From contig JAOGIM010000002.1 in the NCBI GenBank assembly GCA_028150825.1, positions 57,581-121,580 on the forward strand: 64,000 nt of DNA, written 5' to 3'. The notes below the pieces were generated by a model. That model saw only the letters and a list, made by a program, of their open reading frames with translations. It was not told the DNA's origin and searched no databases. Shown here piece by piece: positions 1 through 8,668 of this stretch (position 1 is the stretch's first letter; the number at the start of each line of letters is the position of its first letter). Position numbers and translations under genes: made by a program. This DNA comes from Paracoccaceae bacterium. Its GTDB lineage: Bacteria > Pseudomonadota > Alphaproteobacteria > Rhodobacterales > Rhodobacteraceae.

Positions 1-28
1 ACTGTGTAAGTTATTTAGGGAGATAATA

Positions 29-196
29 ATGAGCATAAGATTATTGGAACATATACGCGATGAGTTGAGAGGCAGCGATAAGGACACTCATAAAACCTGG
101 GTGGAAAGCTTTGATGGTCTTAAAGATTTGTGTGATCAAGCAATCGCCAAACAAGCCCATCAAATATGGCGAGAACCAGATAGGATGAGAGCGTGA
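29..196 (+). CDS. Small hypothetical protein, 55 aa
   Basis: Short open frame starting at ATG 29 behind a good ribosome binding site (AGGGAGA at 17-23) and ending at TGA 194-196. The product begins MSIRLLEHIRDELRG, is charged and has no membrane segment or signal peptide. Its stop overlaps the GTG start of the next frame (GTGA), so it looks like the first gene of a translationally coupled small-gene operon. I do not recognise the family. The overlapping layout resembles small phage or island genes; this is inference only. Confidence 0.5.
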   Translation: MSIRLLEHIRDELRGSDKDTHKTWVESFDGLKDLCDQAIAKQAHQIWREPDRMRA

Positions 197-327
197 AGGC
201 TGCGTCCGAAATGGGTCTTGCAGCTCAAAAATTAGTACTACGGTTTTTTCTAGGCCAGTACTTACAGAAGTTGGGTGGTGATTTTGCATCCCCCCATCCT
301 TGCACATTAGGTTGTTACTATGGATAA
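193..327 (+). CDS. Small hypothetical protein, 44 aa, GTG start
   Basis: The frame starts at GTG 193, overlapping the previous stop by 4 bases, and ends at TAA 325-327, overlapping the ATG at 320 of the next gene. The product (VKAASEMGLAAQKLVLRF...) has an amphipathic helix-like first half and a Cys/His-containing tail. Support comes only from the two tight overlaps. It could instead be a frameshifted continuation of the 29-196 gene. No family recognised. Confidence 0.35.
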   Translation: MKAASEMGLAAQKLVLRFFLGQYLQKLGGDFASPHPCTLGCYYG

Positions 328-658
328 CCGAGAGCAAATGCGCCGACTGATTGACGTAATTGAAAAGAGCGCGAACAATTCGTCTCTTACTCAAGCTATT
401 GATGATATTAGACTATTCTCTAATACTGCAAGTTTCTTGGCAAATAAGCTGGACACAAGGTTAAGAAATAAAGACGTGGCAATGAAAAGAGCCGCACCCA
501 AAACCACAAAGACTGTGGGGCTATCAAAACCACCAATGCCCAAAACACTCAACGTGCCCAACAACGCTGAACCAAATTCACAGGCGCCCACAGTTACAGC
601 TGTGTCACAAGCAGATTTTGATCGGTTAAAGCCACAGAAACCACAAAGCACATTATAG
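320..658 (+). CDS. Hypothetical protein, 112 aa
   Basis: A 112-residue protein that starts inside the end of the 193-327 frame. The N-terminal half is predicted helical (MDNREQMRRLIDVIEKS, then a Ser/Asn-rich stretch and a basic segment). The C-terminal half is low-complexity, Pro/Lys/Thr-rich and probably disordered. No catalytic motif or known domain is visible. It is the last of three coupled small frames and lies about 250 bp before the tRNA-Thr 3' fragment, so it belongs to whatever flanks the island on the left. The following 659-905 stretch shows no convincing gene. Confidence 0.55.
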   Translation: MDNREQMRRLIDVIEKSANNSSLTQAIDDIRLFSNTASFLANKLDTRLRNKDVAMKRAAPKTTKTVGLSKPPMPKTLNVPNNAEPNSQAPTVTAVSQADFDRLKPQKPQSTL

Positions 659-905
659 CCTTATGTTTGGCATCAACGAGCGTCTGTGAGCCAGCTGTAG
701 GACGCAACCAAACTGCATCAGTGGTGCGTGTAGGGAGCAACAAGGGTTGGTGCTTTACGCTGCTATTTTAATAAATCTCTACAGATAGCTGTTCAGTAGT
801 AGTCTAAATTTATGTCTTTCGTAAGAGAGGCAGGCATAGTTCAAATACTTTACCGTTCATTCAATACATTTAGGCACCCCGATGCCACTTCTGCTTTATT
901 TACTG

Positions 906-951
906 ATTTGTAATCAGTAGGTCCGCGGTTCGAGTCCGTGTGGGGGCACCA
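906..951 (+). repeat. tRNA-Thr(TGT) 3' fragment, left attachment site of island 1
   Basis: 46 bp corresponding to the anticodon loop (TTTGTAA, anticodon TGT), variable loop, T arm (GGTTCGAGTCC), acceptor 3' strand and CCA of a tRNA-Thr. The 5' half (877-905) does not form a D arm or a matching acceptor strand, so this is not an intact tRNA gene. The identical 46 bp recur at 15019-15064, with a P4-type integrase gene just inside that copy. Integrases of this family use tRNA 3' ends as attachment sites, so I read the pair as attL/attR. Confidence 0.85.
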
Positions 952-1354
952 CAAAATCAAATACTTACATGAAATTAGTTACTAGCGCTGTCAACTGGGG
1001 AAACTCAGGGGAAACTTCCCCTCAATGCTTTTGCATGGAAAATTGTGTCATGTGATACTGTTGCACAGTGACTGTTCTTGTTCGCTGGTTCATGTAGCTT
1101 GGCCATGAAACTTCAACCCTTATCAGGATTGTCCAGTGTTCAAAGCATTTACTCTGCGAATAATAGAGTCCTTTTAGCCTAAATATTATCGACTACAGCA
1201 CAGGTGTTGTTGAGGGCATTGCGTGATGAATCTAACCGTCGTTCGCCGTTTAGTTGACAAGAATTTAGTCCATGTTTTGAGCAAGTAGCTTTTTTCATTA
1301 TAGTGCGTACTATTGATCTGAATCCGAATTAAAAACACAAAGGAATTGCTATCG
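952..1354. other. Noncoding left end of island 1
   Basis: About 400 bp without a supported gene. It starts with the att-flanking AAATCAA-TACTTA tract seen after the other tRNA-Thr copies. It carries the 11-bp-spaced GGGGAAAC pair at 997-1015 and ends with AT-rich DNA and an AAAGGA ribosome binding site (1338-1344) for the gene at 1355. Confidence 0.6.
997..1015 (+). repeat. Direct repeat pair GGGGAAAC, 11-bp period (putative integrase arm sites)
   Basis: GGGGAAAC occurs at 997-1004 and 1008-1015, starting 46 bp inside the left tRNA copy. The same octamer pair with the same 11-bp spacing and orientation occurs at 14869-14876 and 14880-14887 at the other end of the island. Short direct repeats one helical turn apart on both arms are the expected layout for tyrosine-integrase arm-binding sites. 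The functional reading is inference. Confidence 0.7.
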
Positions 1355-1546
1355 ATGACGGTTATTGAAACCTACACGGCTGAGTGCGTGAAGTGTGGCT
1401 ATTCAGAATTGAGAATGGGGCTGATGAGTTTCAATACGATGGTTGGGGTTCCTGACGATCTTGTTGAAGAGTACCCTGTTGGTTGCCCCGAGTGCGGCGA
1501 TGTAGGCTTTGATGTTTATGATGAGGATGACGATGAAGATGGTTGA
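1355..1546 (+). CDS. Small acidic zinc-ribbon protein, 63 aa
   Basis: ATG 1355 is chosen because AAAGGA at 1338-1344 is properly spaced for it; an in-frame TTG at 1346 is too close. The product has CVKC near the N-terminus and CPEC about 35 residues later, a classic two-knuckle zinc ribbon. It ends in a run of Asp/Glu (DVYDEDDDEDG). The last 14 bases overlap the next gene, implying translational coupling. Function unknown. Small zinc ribbons in islands often act as nucleic-acid-binding or adaptor proteins, but nothing here proves it. Confidence 0.65.
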   Translation: MTVIETYTAECVKCGYSELRMGLMSFNTMVGVPDDLVEEYPVGCPECGDVGFDVYDEDDDEDG

Positions 1547-2093
1547 GCGATTCATGATATTATTAACGTTCCAGCTGATGTTTTCCTCACAAGCAGCCGC
1601 AGCCTCAAACGAGGAAACACTCCAATACATAATGGCCGATTACCAAGACCAATGCTTGAAAGCGCAGGAAGACTTTCGTGACATAAACTACGAAGAAGGT
1701 GACCCGGTCGTTGCTGAGCTTGGGCTATCAGAGGACAATATCTACGAGATCACCATCGACCAAGATGGTAAAACCGCCACTGTTCTCCACGCTTACTTTA
1801 GTTGTACGAATATAGGCTACTCATGGTGCGGTACGAGCGGATGCGACTCCTATGTGATTGTGGATGGGGTGAGCTACACTTCTCGCGGGTGGAAGCCAAT
1901 GTCGGTTGATATAGGTGGAGGATATGTCGTGCTGATCCCTAAGAGTGGGGGCGCTTGTCACAATAGTTTAGAAATTGGCATATCTAACGCTGATCCATGC
2001 TACATAGCGGCTGTGTGGGATAGCTCACGCAATACCTTCAATAGCGCATCCAGTAGTCAGTACGTGCTTACGATTAGCGAGTTTGAGCCATGA
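1533..2093 (+). CDS. Secreted hypothetical protein, 186 aa
   Basis: The start at ATG 1533 (MKMVERF...) gives a canonical Sec signal peptide: short basic n-region, hydrophobic FMILLTFQLMF and an Ala-rich cleavage region (SSQAAAA). A GAGGA-type site lies a few bases upstream, inside the preceding gene. The mature part is about 160 residues, acidic, and contains several Cys (CTNIGYSWCGTSGC) that could form disulfides. I do not recognise the family. As the second gene of a three-gene cluster next to the island end it is typical accessory cargo. The longer frame starting at 1509 would place Met-rich residues before the signal peptide and is less likely. Confidence 0.65.
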   Translation: MKMVERFMILLTFQLMFSSQAAAASNEETLQYIMADYQDQCLKAQEDFRDINYEEGDPVVAELGLSEDNIYEITIDQDGKTATVLHAYFSCTNIGYSWCGTSGCDSYVIVDGVSYTSRGWKPMSVDIGGGYVVLIPKSGGACHNSLEIGISNADPCYIAAVWDSSRNTFNSASSSQYVLTISEFEP

Positions 2094-2096
2094 TCA

Positions 2097-2234
2097 ATGA
2101 ATAGGATGAAAATGTCCCTGAAGCCCTGCGTAGCTTGTGACAAAGATTATGACGCAAAACTCTTGCATGATGGTGTTTGTGAGAAGTGCTTGGCTGCTGT
2201 GGTGATTCAGAAATGGTTAAGAGCAGATGGATAA
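2097..2234 (+). CDS. Tiny double-CxxC protein, 45 aa
   Basis: The frame starts at ATG 2097, 3 bases after the previous stop, and ends at TAA 2232-2234. The product has CVAC and CEKC knuckles about 17 residues apart (MNRMKMSLKPCVACDKDYD...), so it likely folds around one zinc ion. An internal ATG at 2106 or 2112 may be the true start. Close spacing to the secreted-protein gene supports one transcript with 1355-2093. No named family assigned. Confidence 0.5.
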   Translation: MNRMKMSLKPCVACDKDYDAKLLHDGVCEKCLAAVVIQKWLRADG

Positions 2235-2660
2235 CCTCTTAAACCCAGCCAACGCAAACCAGCACCACCTTCGGCCTATTCAAGCATCAAACGATGTTAG
2301 AGGTAGCAAACCTGATTGCTGTCGTTGGAAGCGACGCCACAGCCCACTAGGTGCGTCAGAGAGCTAGATGCTATAACTGGCGGCGTGAAGGGTAACAACA
2401 CGTATCAGATCGTCCACAAAGGCGCTTTAGGCGTTGCTATGGATGGCGCTGGTATTCGCCAGGAAAAGTCAATTTGTTTGGGTCTCAATAGGAGAGGGGG
2501 GGGACAAAAAACAGCCGCCCTTTAATAGTGCTATGTCCCGCTCTCACATTTTACCGCAATGAGGTTGGATCGAGATGCACACAGAAAGGTGTAGGTATTT
2601 TTTTTAAAACAAAATATATTAAAATTAATTATTCAAGCGCTCTAAGTGGAGGCCGTTTGT
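2235..2660. other. Intergenic region upstream of the helicase operon
   Basis: About 425 bp with no convincing gene; a 69-codon frame at 2316-2525 lacks a ribosome binding site and recognisable content. The last 70 bp are extremely AT-rich (T-run then ATATATTAAAATTAATTATT, roughly 2600-2633), the likely promoter zone for the four-gene operon. GTGGAGG at 2646-2652 sits 8 bases before GTG 2661 and decides that start. Confidence 0.5.
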
Positions 2661-5600
2661 GTGATCTTAAACCGACCAGGCGGACTTGAATGTTTTTTGA
2701 AAGACCCGTTTAATCTTGAAGGAACTAAATGCAAACTGAGGCCAAGCTTGAAAATTATAAATAATATTAATGATCTGCTCGGTGATGATCTGAAACATGC
2801 GTTAAAGGATAAAACAAAACTGCGTATAGCAGCGTCTTGCTTTTCTATTTATGCTTTTGAGGCGTTGAAGTCAGAGCTTTCGAAGATAACAGAGCTAGAG
2901 TTTATTTTTACTGCGCCCACATTCACTGCGAATGAAGCGGTAGGGCGGGTAAAAAAGGAGCGTCGTGAGTTTTTCATTCCAAAATTGGCTAGGGAGTCTA
3001 GCGTCCATGGAAGTGCATTTGAAATTCACTTGAGAAACAAACTTACACAGCGAGCTATCGCCCGAGAGTGTGCCGAGTGGATAAGAAAAAAAGCACGTTT
3101 CAAATCGAACACATCGCAATCAGCAATGCAGCAGTTTATTCACGCTGAGGCGCTGGATAAAAGCACAGCATACTCGCCCATTAGCGGGTTCACAGCAGTA
3201 GATTTAGGTTACCAGCAGGGAGATGCTGTCTCGAGTCTCACTCATGCATTTGAAGAGCCTGAATTGACCAACACTTATCTTAGCCTTTTTGATCAGATTT
3301 GGACTGATCCTGAAAAGGTTAGGGATATTACCGCTGATATCCTTGATCATATTGAGGCCGTGTATCAAGAAAATTCGCCAGAACGCGTTTATTTTCTGAT
3401 GCTATATAATATCTTCCATGACTTCTTGGAAGACATGGACGATGACGTTTTACCCAATGATTTGACGGGGTATCAAGATAGTCTGGTATGGAACAAATTA
3501 TATAACTTTCAGCGAGATGCTGCTACGGGAATAATCAATAAGCTTGAGACCTACAATGGTTGTATATTGGCTGATAGTGTAGGACTGGGTAAAACGTTTA
3601 CTGCACTTGCAGTTGTGAAATACTACGAGTTGCGTAACAAAACCGTGTTGGTTCTCTGTCCCAAAAAGCTTGCTGATAATTGGAAGAATTTTAATACAAA
3701 TCTAAAGACCAATCTCTTTGCTCGAGACCGGTTTAATTACGATGTACTTTGCCATACTGATCTCTCACGGACTTCAGGAGAGTCTCTGGGTATTCCACTC
3801 GATAGAGTAAATTGGGGAAACTATGACCTCGTAGTGATCGACGAATCTCATAACTTTAGAAACAATGACGTTTATAATGACCGCGAGACTCGTTATCAGA
3901 AGTTGATGAACAAGGTTATTAAAGAGGGCGTAAAGACGAAGGTGCTGATGCTTTCTGCAACACCCGTTAATAACCGCTTCAATGACCTTAGAAATCAACT
4001 CGCTCTTGCCTACGAAGGTCATTCTGATGAACTTAGTAAGAATTTAAAAACTAAAACTAGCGTTGAAGAAATTTTTCGCCGTGCGCAAACAGCTTTTAAT
4101 AGTTGGTCGGATTTGCCACCGGAACAACGCACCGCGGCAACGATTCTTAAGCGGTTAGATTTTGATTTTTTTGAGTTGCTCGATGCCGTAACGATTGCTC
4201 GATCCCGCAAACACATTGAAACATTTTATGACACGAAAGACATTGGCGAGTTTCCTGAGCGTCTAAAGCCTATCTCATACCATTTGCCTATCACTGATCG
4301 CGATGACGTACTTGGATTTAACGAGATTTTTGCACAGCTCTCTATCCTCAATCTCGCAGTTTATGCTCCTGTTACTTACATACAGCCTAGCCGTAAAAAG
4401 AAGTATGAGGAACTTTACGATACCAAAACGGAAGGCGGGAAGGGCACCTTTAAGCAAGCAGACCGAGAACAAAGTCTTCAGGCATTGATGACAACAAATC
4501 TGCTAAAGCGGCTTGAAAGCTCAGTTGAGGCGTTCCGGCTGACCTTGGGCTCGCTTTCACGGAACATTCAATTGACATTGGATGCTATAGAACGATTTGA
4601 ACAAGCTGGAGGCGATGCTTCAATCGCTGATTTGCAAAATGATTTGGATCAGCTCGGCATAGAAGACGAGGATCTTTCTGGAATCGACGAGTTTACTGTT
4701 GGTAAAAAAATCCAAATCAGCCTCGCCGACATGGATATACCATCTTGGAAACACGACCTTTCTGCTGATCATATTATTATTAACAGTCTAATTGCCTCTA
4801 TGGAGATTGTTGAGCCCAAGGATGATGCCAAACTTCAACATTTGATCCGCACTATCCAGAATAAGATGAAGTCACCCATCAACTCCGGTAATAAAAAGGT
4901 CATTGTTTTTACTGCTTATGCCGATACAGCCAACTATCTTTTCAAGCATTTGGCCCCTCACTTTTCTGCCACCGAAGCTTGCCACACAGGAATTGTAACT
5001 GGCTCCAGCGGTCCAAGGACTACACTTAAGAAATCTTATGACTTTCAATCGCTCCTGACGCTTTTTGCACCAAAAGCAAAAGATAAAGCGCTGATCATGG
5101 CGGACGAGTTGGAAGAATTGGATATCCTTATTGGTACTGATTGCATTTCAGAAGGCCAAAACCTCCAGGATTGTGACTACCTGATTAATTACGACATTCA
5201 CTGGAATCCTGTTCGCATCGTGCAACGTTTTGGCCGGATCGATCGGATCGGCTCACCTAATACTAAGATCCAACTGGTCAACTACTGGCCAGATATCTCG
5301 TTGGATGAGTACATTAACCTTAAAGAGCGCGTTGAAAATCGAATGCATATCGTGGACATGGTGGGTACCGGAGAAGACAACGTTCTGACAGCCAAGAGCA
5401 GTGATGTTGCCTACCGGAAGGATCAGCTGAAGCGATTGCAGGAGGAGGTTATCGAGCTTGAAGATGTCAAAACCGGCATATCAATAACCGACTTGGGTCT
5501 TAATGATTTTAGAATGGACCTACTTAACTACATCAAAGAGAATGGTGAGCTGAGTGGTGTTCCAAACGGCCTTCATGCGATCGTGCCAGCGCAACCAGAG

Positions 5601-6020
5601 CGTGGTCTTGTGCCCGGCGCAATCTTTGCGCTGCGCAATGTTCACGACAGCGTTAATCTCAACCAACAAAACCGACTGCATCCCTACTACTTAGTTTACA
5701 TTTCAGACGACGCGCGCATTATAGCTGACCATACAGAAGTTAAACGGTTACTGGATCTGGTTCGTAGCTCCTGCAAAGGCCAAGCGGTTCCATTATCGGA
5801 TCTGTGTCATTCCTTCAATGCAGAGACTCGAGATGGGCGGCATATGGGTAAATACTCCGAACTTTTAAACGACGCGATACGCTCAATGATTGAAGTGAAA
5901 GAAGAGGGCGATATTGATAGCCTGTTTTCTGGTGGGCGTACCACCGCACTTACCCATACAATTGCTGGGATTGATGATTTCGAGTTAATTGCTTTTATTG
6001 TGGTTCGTGAAAGCGCATGA
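2661..6020 (+). CDS. SNF2/DEAD-like helicase with PLD-like N-terminus, 1119 aa
   Basis: Large superfamily 2 helicase. The N-terminal ~170 residues resemble the phospholipase D-like fold often fused to this helicase type, but I see no HxKx4D catalytic motif. The helicase core shows Walker A DSVGLGKT (about residues 305-312), DESH box (394-397), LSATP motif III (about 432) and the C-terminal RecA lobe with IGTDCISEGQNLQ and QRFGRIDRIG (about 855-864), so it is probably an active ATPase. I prefer GTG 2661 over the upstream GTG 2646 because the ribosome binding site GGAGG overlaps the latter. Its stop overlaps the next start (ATGA), placing it first in a coupled operon with DUF4391, Mod and Res genes. 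A role in DNA translocation for defence is inferred from that context. Confidence 0.88.
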   Translation: MILNRPGGLECFLKDPFNLEGTKCKLRPSLKIINNINDLLGDDLKHALKDKTKLRIAASCFSIYAFEALKSELSKITELEFIFTAPTFTANEAVGRVKKERREFFIPKLARESSVHGSAFEIHLRNKLTQRAIARECAEWIRKKARFKSNTSQSAMQQFIHAEALDKSTAYSPISGFTAVDLGYQQGDAVSSLTHAFEEPELTNTYLSLFDQIWTDPEKVRDITADILDHIEAVYQENSPERVYFLMLYNIFHDFLEDMDDDVLPNDLTGYQDSLVWNKLYNFQRDAATGIINKLETYNGCILADSVGLGKTFTALAVVKYYELRNKTVLVLCPKKLADNWKNFNTNLKTNLFARDRFNYDVLCHTDLSRTSGESLGIPLDRVNWGNYDLVVIDESHNFRNNDVYNDRETRYQKLMNKVIKEGVKTKVLMLSATPVNNRFNDLRNQLALAYEGHSDELSKNLKTKTSVEEIFRRAQTAFNSWSDLPPEQRTAATILKRLDFDFFELLDAVTIARSRKHIETFYDTKDIGEFPERLKPISYHLPITDRDDVLGFNEIFAQLSILNLAVYAPVTYIQPSRKKKYEELYDTKTEGGKGTFKQADREQSLQALMTTNLLKRLESSVEAFRLTLGSLSRNIQLTLDAIERFEQAGGDASIADLQNDLDQLGIEDEDLSGIDEFTVGKKIQISLADMDIPSWKHDLSADHIIINSLIASMEIVEPKDDAKLQHLIRTIQNKMKSPINSGNKKVIVFTAYADTANYLFKHLAPHFSATEACHTGIVTGSSGPRTTLKKSYDFQSLLTLFAPKAKDKALIMADELEELDILIGTDCISEGQNLQDCDYLINYDIHWNPVRIVQRFGRIDRIGSPNTKIQLVNYWPDISLDEYINLKERVENRMHIVDMVGTGEDNVLTAKSSDVAYRKDQLKRLQEEVIELEDVKTGISITDLGLNDFRMDLLNYIKENGELSGVPNGLHAIVPAQPERGLVPGAIFALRNVHDSVNLNQQNRLHPYYLVYISDDARIIADHTEVKRLLDLVRSSCKGQAVPLSDLCHSFNAETRDGRHMGKYSELLNDAIRSMIEVKEEGDIDSLFSGGRTTALTHTIAGIDDFELIAFIVVRESA

Positions 6021-6703
6021 CTGCTATGTTCATCTACCCTAAATCTACTGTTCTAAAGAGGGCCATTTCCAAGTCTCGGATCTATTCCGAAATTGGAAGC
6101 ACTACAGCGCTGAAGGATCGCTTCGTACGTGAGGTGGAGCAAATCACCTGGGCATACAAATTGGCCCCTGAGACGATCAATATCCCTGCAACAAAATCAG
6201 TCACAGAGATCCAAGTCTTTCAGGTGAAGGCGAAGGAAGACAAAATTTCAGACGAAGTCTTGCGAGCTATAGACCGAGCAATCCCTTTCCCTGTAATTTT
6301 TGAGCTTTTAAGTTATGAACTCATTCAGATAGCTGCTGCCCATAAAAGGGTGTCTGAAGCCGATAGTAGTAAATGGGTGGCATCTGATCATTTGCGTAGT
6401 GATTGGGTGTCTCAAAGCACTGAGCGCACCCCTTTGCCAGTGGCAATTAGTATGGGCTCACTTTATGATCAGATATTGAAGATGTTGATGCCTATCGAGG
6501 CAGAGGCTGATGAGAGCATTGTAGCGCAACTCGAGAGGGTTGATGCGATCCTTGCAGCTGAGCGCGAGATAAAACGACTAGAATCCAAACTGAGACGTGA
6601 AACTCAATTCAACATCAAAGTCGCGCTGCATGGTCGGTTGAAAGATGCGCAAGTTATGCTTGAGAAGATGAATAAGCCTAGAAGATTTGGCGGAGAGATA
6701 TGA
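6017..6703 (+). CDS. DUF4391-like protein, 228 aa
   Basis: A 228-residue protein starting within the helicase stop codon and ending within the Mod start (ATGA overlaps on both sides), so its synthesis is tied to both. The sequence matches my recollection of DUF4391 proteins that accompany SNF2 helicase/Mod/Res clusters: an N-terminal MFIYPKSTVLKRAISK segment, a mixed alpha/beta core around FPVIFELL, and a C-terminal charged helix likely to form a coiled coil (EREIKRLESKLRRE). No catalytic motif is evident. It is plausibly a bridging or specificity subunit. The molecular function of the family is not known to me. Confidence 0.75.
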   Translation: MTAMFIYPKSTVLKRAISKSRIYSEIGSTTALKDRFVREVEQITWAYKLAPETINIPATKSVTEIQVFQVKAKEDKISDEVLRAIDRAIPFPVIFELLSYELIQIAAAHKRVSEADSSKWVASDHLRSDWVSQSTERTPLPVAISMGSLYDQILKMLMPIEAEADESIVAQLERVDAILAAEREIKRLESKLRRETQFNIKVALHGRLKDAQVMLEKMNKPRRFGGEI

Positions 6704-8664
6704 TGGATAAGTTGAAGATGCATAGCCCCGACTTGACGCAGGACAATATTACCAAAATCCAGAAGATGTTTCCAAGTTGTGTGACAGAGGCAACGGATAG
6801 CAATGGCAAAATCAGACTGGCGGTGGATTTTGATCAGCTGCGTCAGGAGCTGTCGGACAGCATCGTTGATGGCCCGCAAGAACGCTATCACCTGAACTGG
6901 CCGGGCAAGCGCGAGGCGCTGATTACGGCGAATGCACCTATAGCCAAAACGCTACGGCCTTGTCGCGATGAAAGCGTGGATTTCGACACCACTCAGAACC
7001 TGTTTATCGAAGGTGATAATCTAGAGGCGCTTAAGTTGTTGCAGGAGACCTATCTGGGCAAGGTCAAGATGATCTACATCGACCCGCCGTATAACACGGG
7101 GAATGACTTTGTTTACGATGACGATTTTGCTGAAAGCTCGGCAGAGTTTTTGGAACGGTCGAACCAGAAGGATGATGAAGGCAATCGGCTTGTCGCGAAC
7201 ACTACAGCGAATGGACGTTTCCACTCTGACTGGCTTTCAATGATATATCCGCGCCTCAAACTCGCACGCAATCTTCTGTGCGATGATGGCGTTATCTTTG
7301 TATCTATTGACGACAAAGAGTCGGATAACCTCCGCAAAGTCTGTGACGAAGTTTTTGGTCCAGAAAATTTTGTGAGCCAAATCGTCTGGCAACGATCCAA
7401 GAAGGGCGACTCAAAACTAATCGCGAAAGTACATGAGTACATTCTTTGTTACGTTCGTAGCAAAGTAACAACCATTGAACGTGGTGTTTGGCGCCGGCCC
7501 AAGGATGGGGCTGACCAAGTTCTGGCTAAGCACTCGGAGCTACGGGCCAAGCTTGGCAGCGATCACTTAGCCATACGAGAGGAGATGCGGGCATGGTTTA
7601 AGAAACTCCCGCAGAATGATCCTCGAAAAGCGCACAAACATTACAATTGGTCGGATGATCGCGGACTCTATTTCGCAGACAATTTTGCTGGTCCGGATGA
7701 CGGTCGAGCCTCTCGGCCACGCCACGACATACTGCACCCAGTTACTGGGAAACCTTGCAAGAAACCTTCGACAGGTTGGCGTTGGGATGAAGCGAGAACC
7801 GTTCGGGAACTGGAGCAAGATCCCCCACGCATACACTTTGGAGTCGACGAAACAACCATTCCCAACAGAAAGAGCTATCTAAGCGAGATTGGGACAGAGC
7901 CATATTCGTCGGTTTTTTATAGAGATGGGCGCTCAGCAACCTTGGAAGTCGAAGCACTTGTTGGCAAAGGTCTGTTTCCCTTTCCAAAGAACACTGAAGT
8001 TATTTCAGAGCTCGTCGAGCTTGTTACCAAACCGGGGGACATAGTCTGCGACTTTTTTGCTGGTTCGGGAAGCACCGCCCACGCGGTTCTAAACGTCAAT
8101 TCAAAACAAGACGAAAGCCGAAACTTCATTCTAGTCCAGCTGCCGGAAGACACAGGTCGATCTGACTTTGAAACCATCGCCCAAATCTCCAAAGAACGCA
8201 TCCGCCGCGCGGGGCAGAAAATCCTCGAAGGGGAGTGTCATCCCGATTGGAACAAGGATGTCGGCTTCCGTGTCCTGAAGATCGACAGTTCAAACATGGC
8301 AGATGTGTTCTACGCTCCTGATGAAACCACTCAAGGTGGGCTGCTGGATCTCGTGGACAATATTAAGTCTGACCGAACGCCTGAGGATTTGCTGTTCCAG
8401 GTCCTACTAGATTGGGGCGTCGACCTGACCCTGCCTATCTGGCGTGAAACCCTCCACGGCAAAACCGTATTCTTCGTTGCGGATAATGCGCTGGTTGCCT
8501 GTTTTGACAGTGGCATTGCGGATGAGCTCATCAAAGATCTCGCTGCACGCCAACCCATGCGCGTCGTTTTCCGTGATACTGCATTCAAAGACGATGCAGC
8601 CAAGATCAACTCTGGCCAGATATTCAAGTCCCTGTCGCCAACCACAGACATCAAGGCAATTTGA
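6700..8664 (+). CDS. mod: Type III restriction-modification methyltransferase (Mod), 654 aa
   Basis: DNA adenine-N6 methyltransferase of the type III beta class: motif IV DPPY (residues 128-131, in [13 protein letters not shown]) precedes motif I FFAGSGST (about 451-458). The long stretch between them would be the target recognition domain. Length is typical for Mod. It overlaps the DUF4391 gene by 4 bases and ends 4 bases before the Res start. In known type III systems Mod recognises a short asymmetric site and partners with Res for cleavage. Here the extra helicase and DUF4391 genes in the same transcript suggest a larger complex or a two-layer defence. Target sequence cannot be predicted. 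Confidence 0.93.
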   Translation: MMDKLKMHSPDLTQDNITKIQKMFPSCVTEATDSNGKIRLAVDFDQLRQELSDSIVDGPQERYHLNWPGKREALITANAPIAKTLRPCRDESVDFDTTQNLFIEGDNLEALKLLQETYLGKVKMIYIDPPYNTGNDFVYDDDFAESSAEFLERSNQKDDEGNRLVANTTANGRFHSDWLSMIYPRLKLARNLLCDDGVIFVSIDDKESDNLRKVCDEVFGPENFVSQIVWQRSKKGDSKLIAKVHEYILCYVRSKVTTIERGVWRRPKDGADQVLAKHSELRAKLGSDHLAIREEMRAWFKKLPQNDPRKAHKHYNWSDDRGLYFADNFAGPDDGRASRPRHDILHPVTGKPCKKPSTGWRWDEARTVRELEQDPPRIHFGVDETTIPNRKSYLSEIGTEPYSSVFYRDGRSATLEVEALVGKGLFPFPKNTEVISELVELVTKPGDIVCDFFAGSGSTAHAVLNVNSKQDESRNFILVQLPEDTGRSDFETIAQISKERIRRAGQKILEGECHPDWNKDVGFRVLKIDSSNMADVFYAPDETTQGGLLDLVDNIKSDRTPEDLLFQVLLDWGVDLTLPIWRETLHGKTVFFVADNALVACFDSGIADELIKDLAARQPMRVVFRDTAFKDDAAKINSGQIFKSLSPTTDIKAI

Positions 8665-8668
8665 GTCA

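Noticed and set aside
877..951. Complete tRNA-Thr gene
   Set aside because: Only the 3' half fits; bases 877-905 give no D arm, no anticodon 5' partner beyond a few bases and no acceptor strand matching TGGGGGC.
2316..2525. 69-aa frame before the helicase operon
   Set aside because: No ribosome binding site, non-ATG start and no recognisable content; lies in a probable promoter region.
8444..8668. 75-residue N-terminal extension of Res
   Set aside because: Those codons run inside mod in another phase; ATG 8669 starts the conserved [10 protein letters not shown] beginning of Res.
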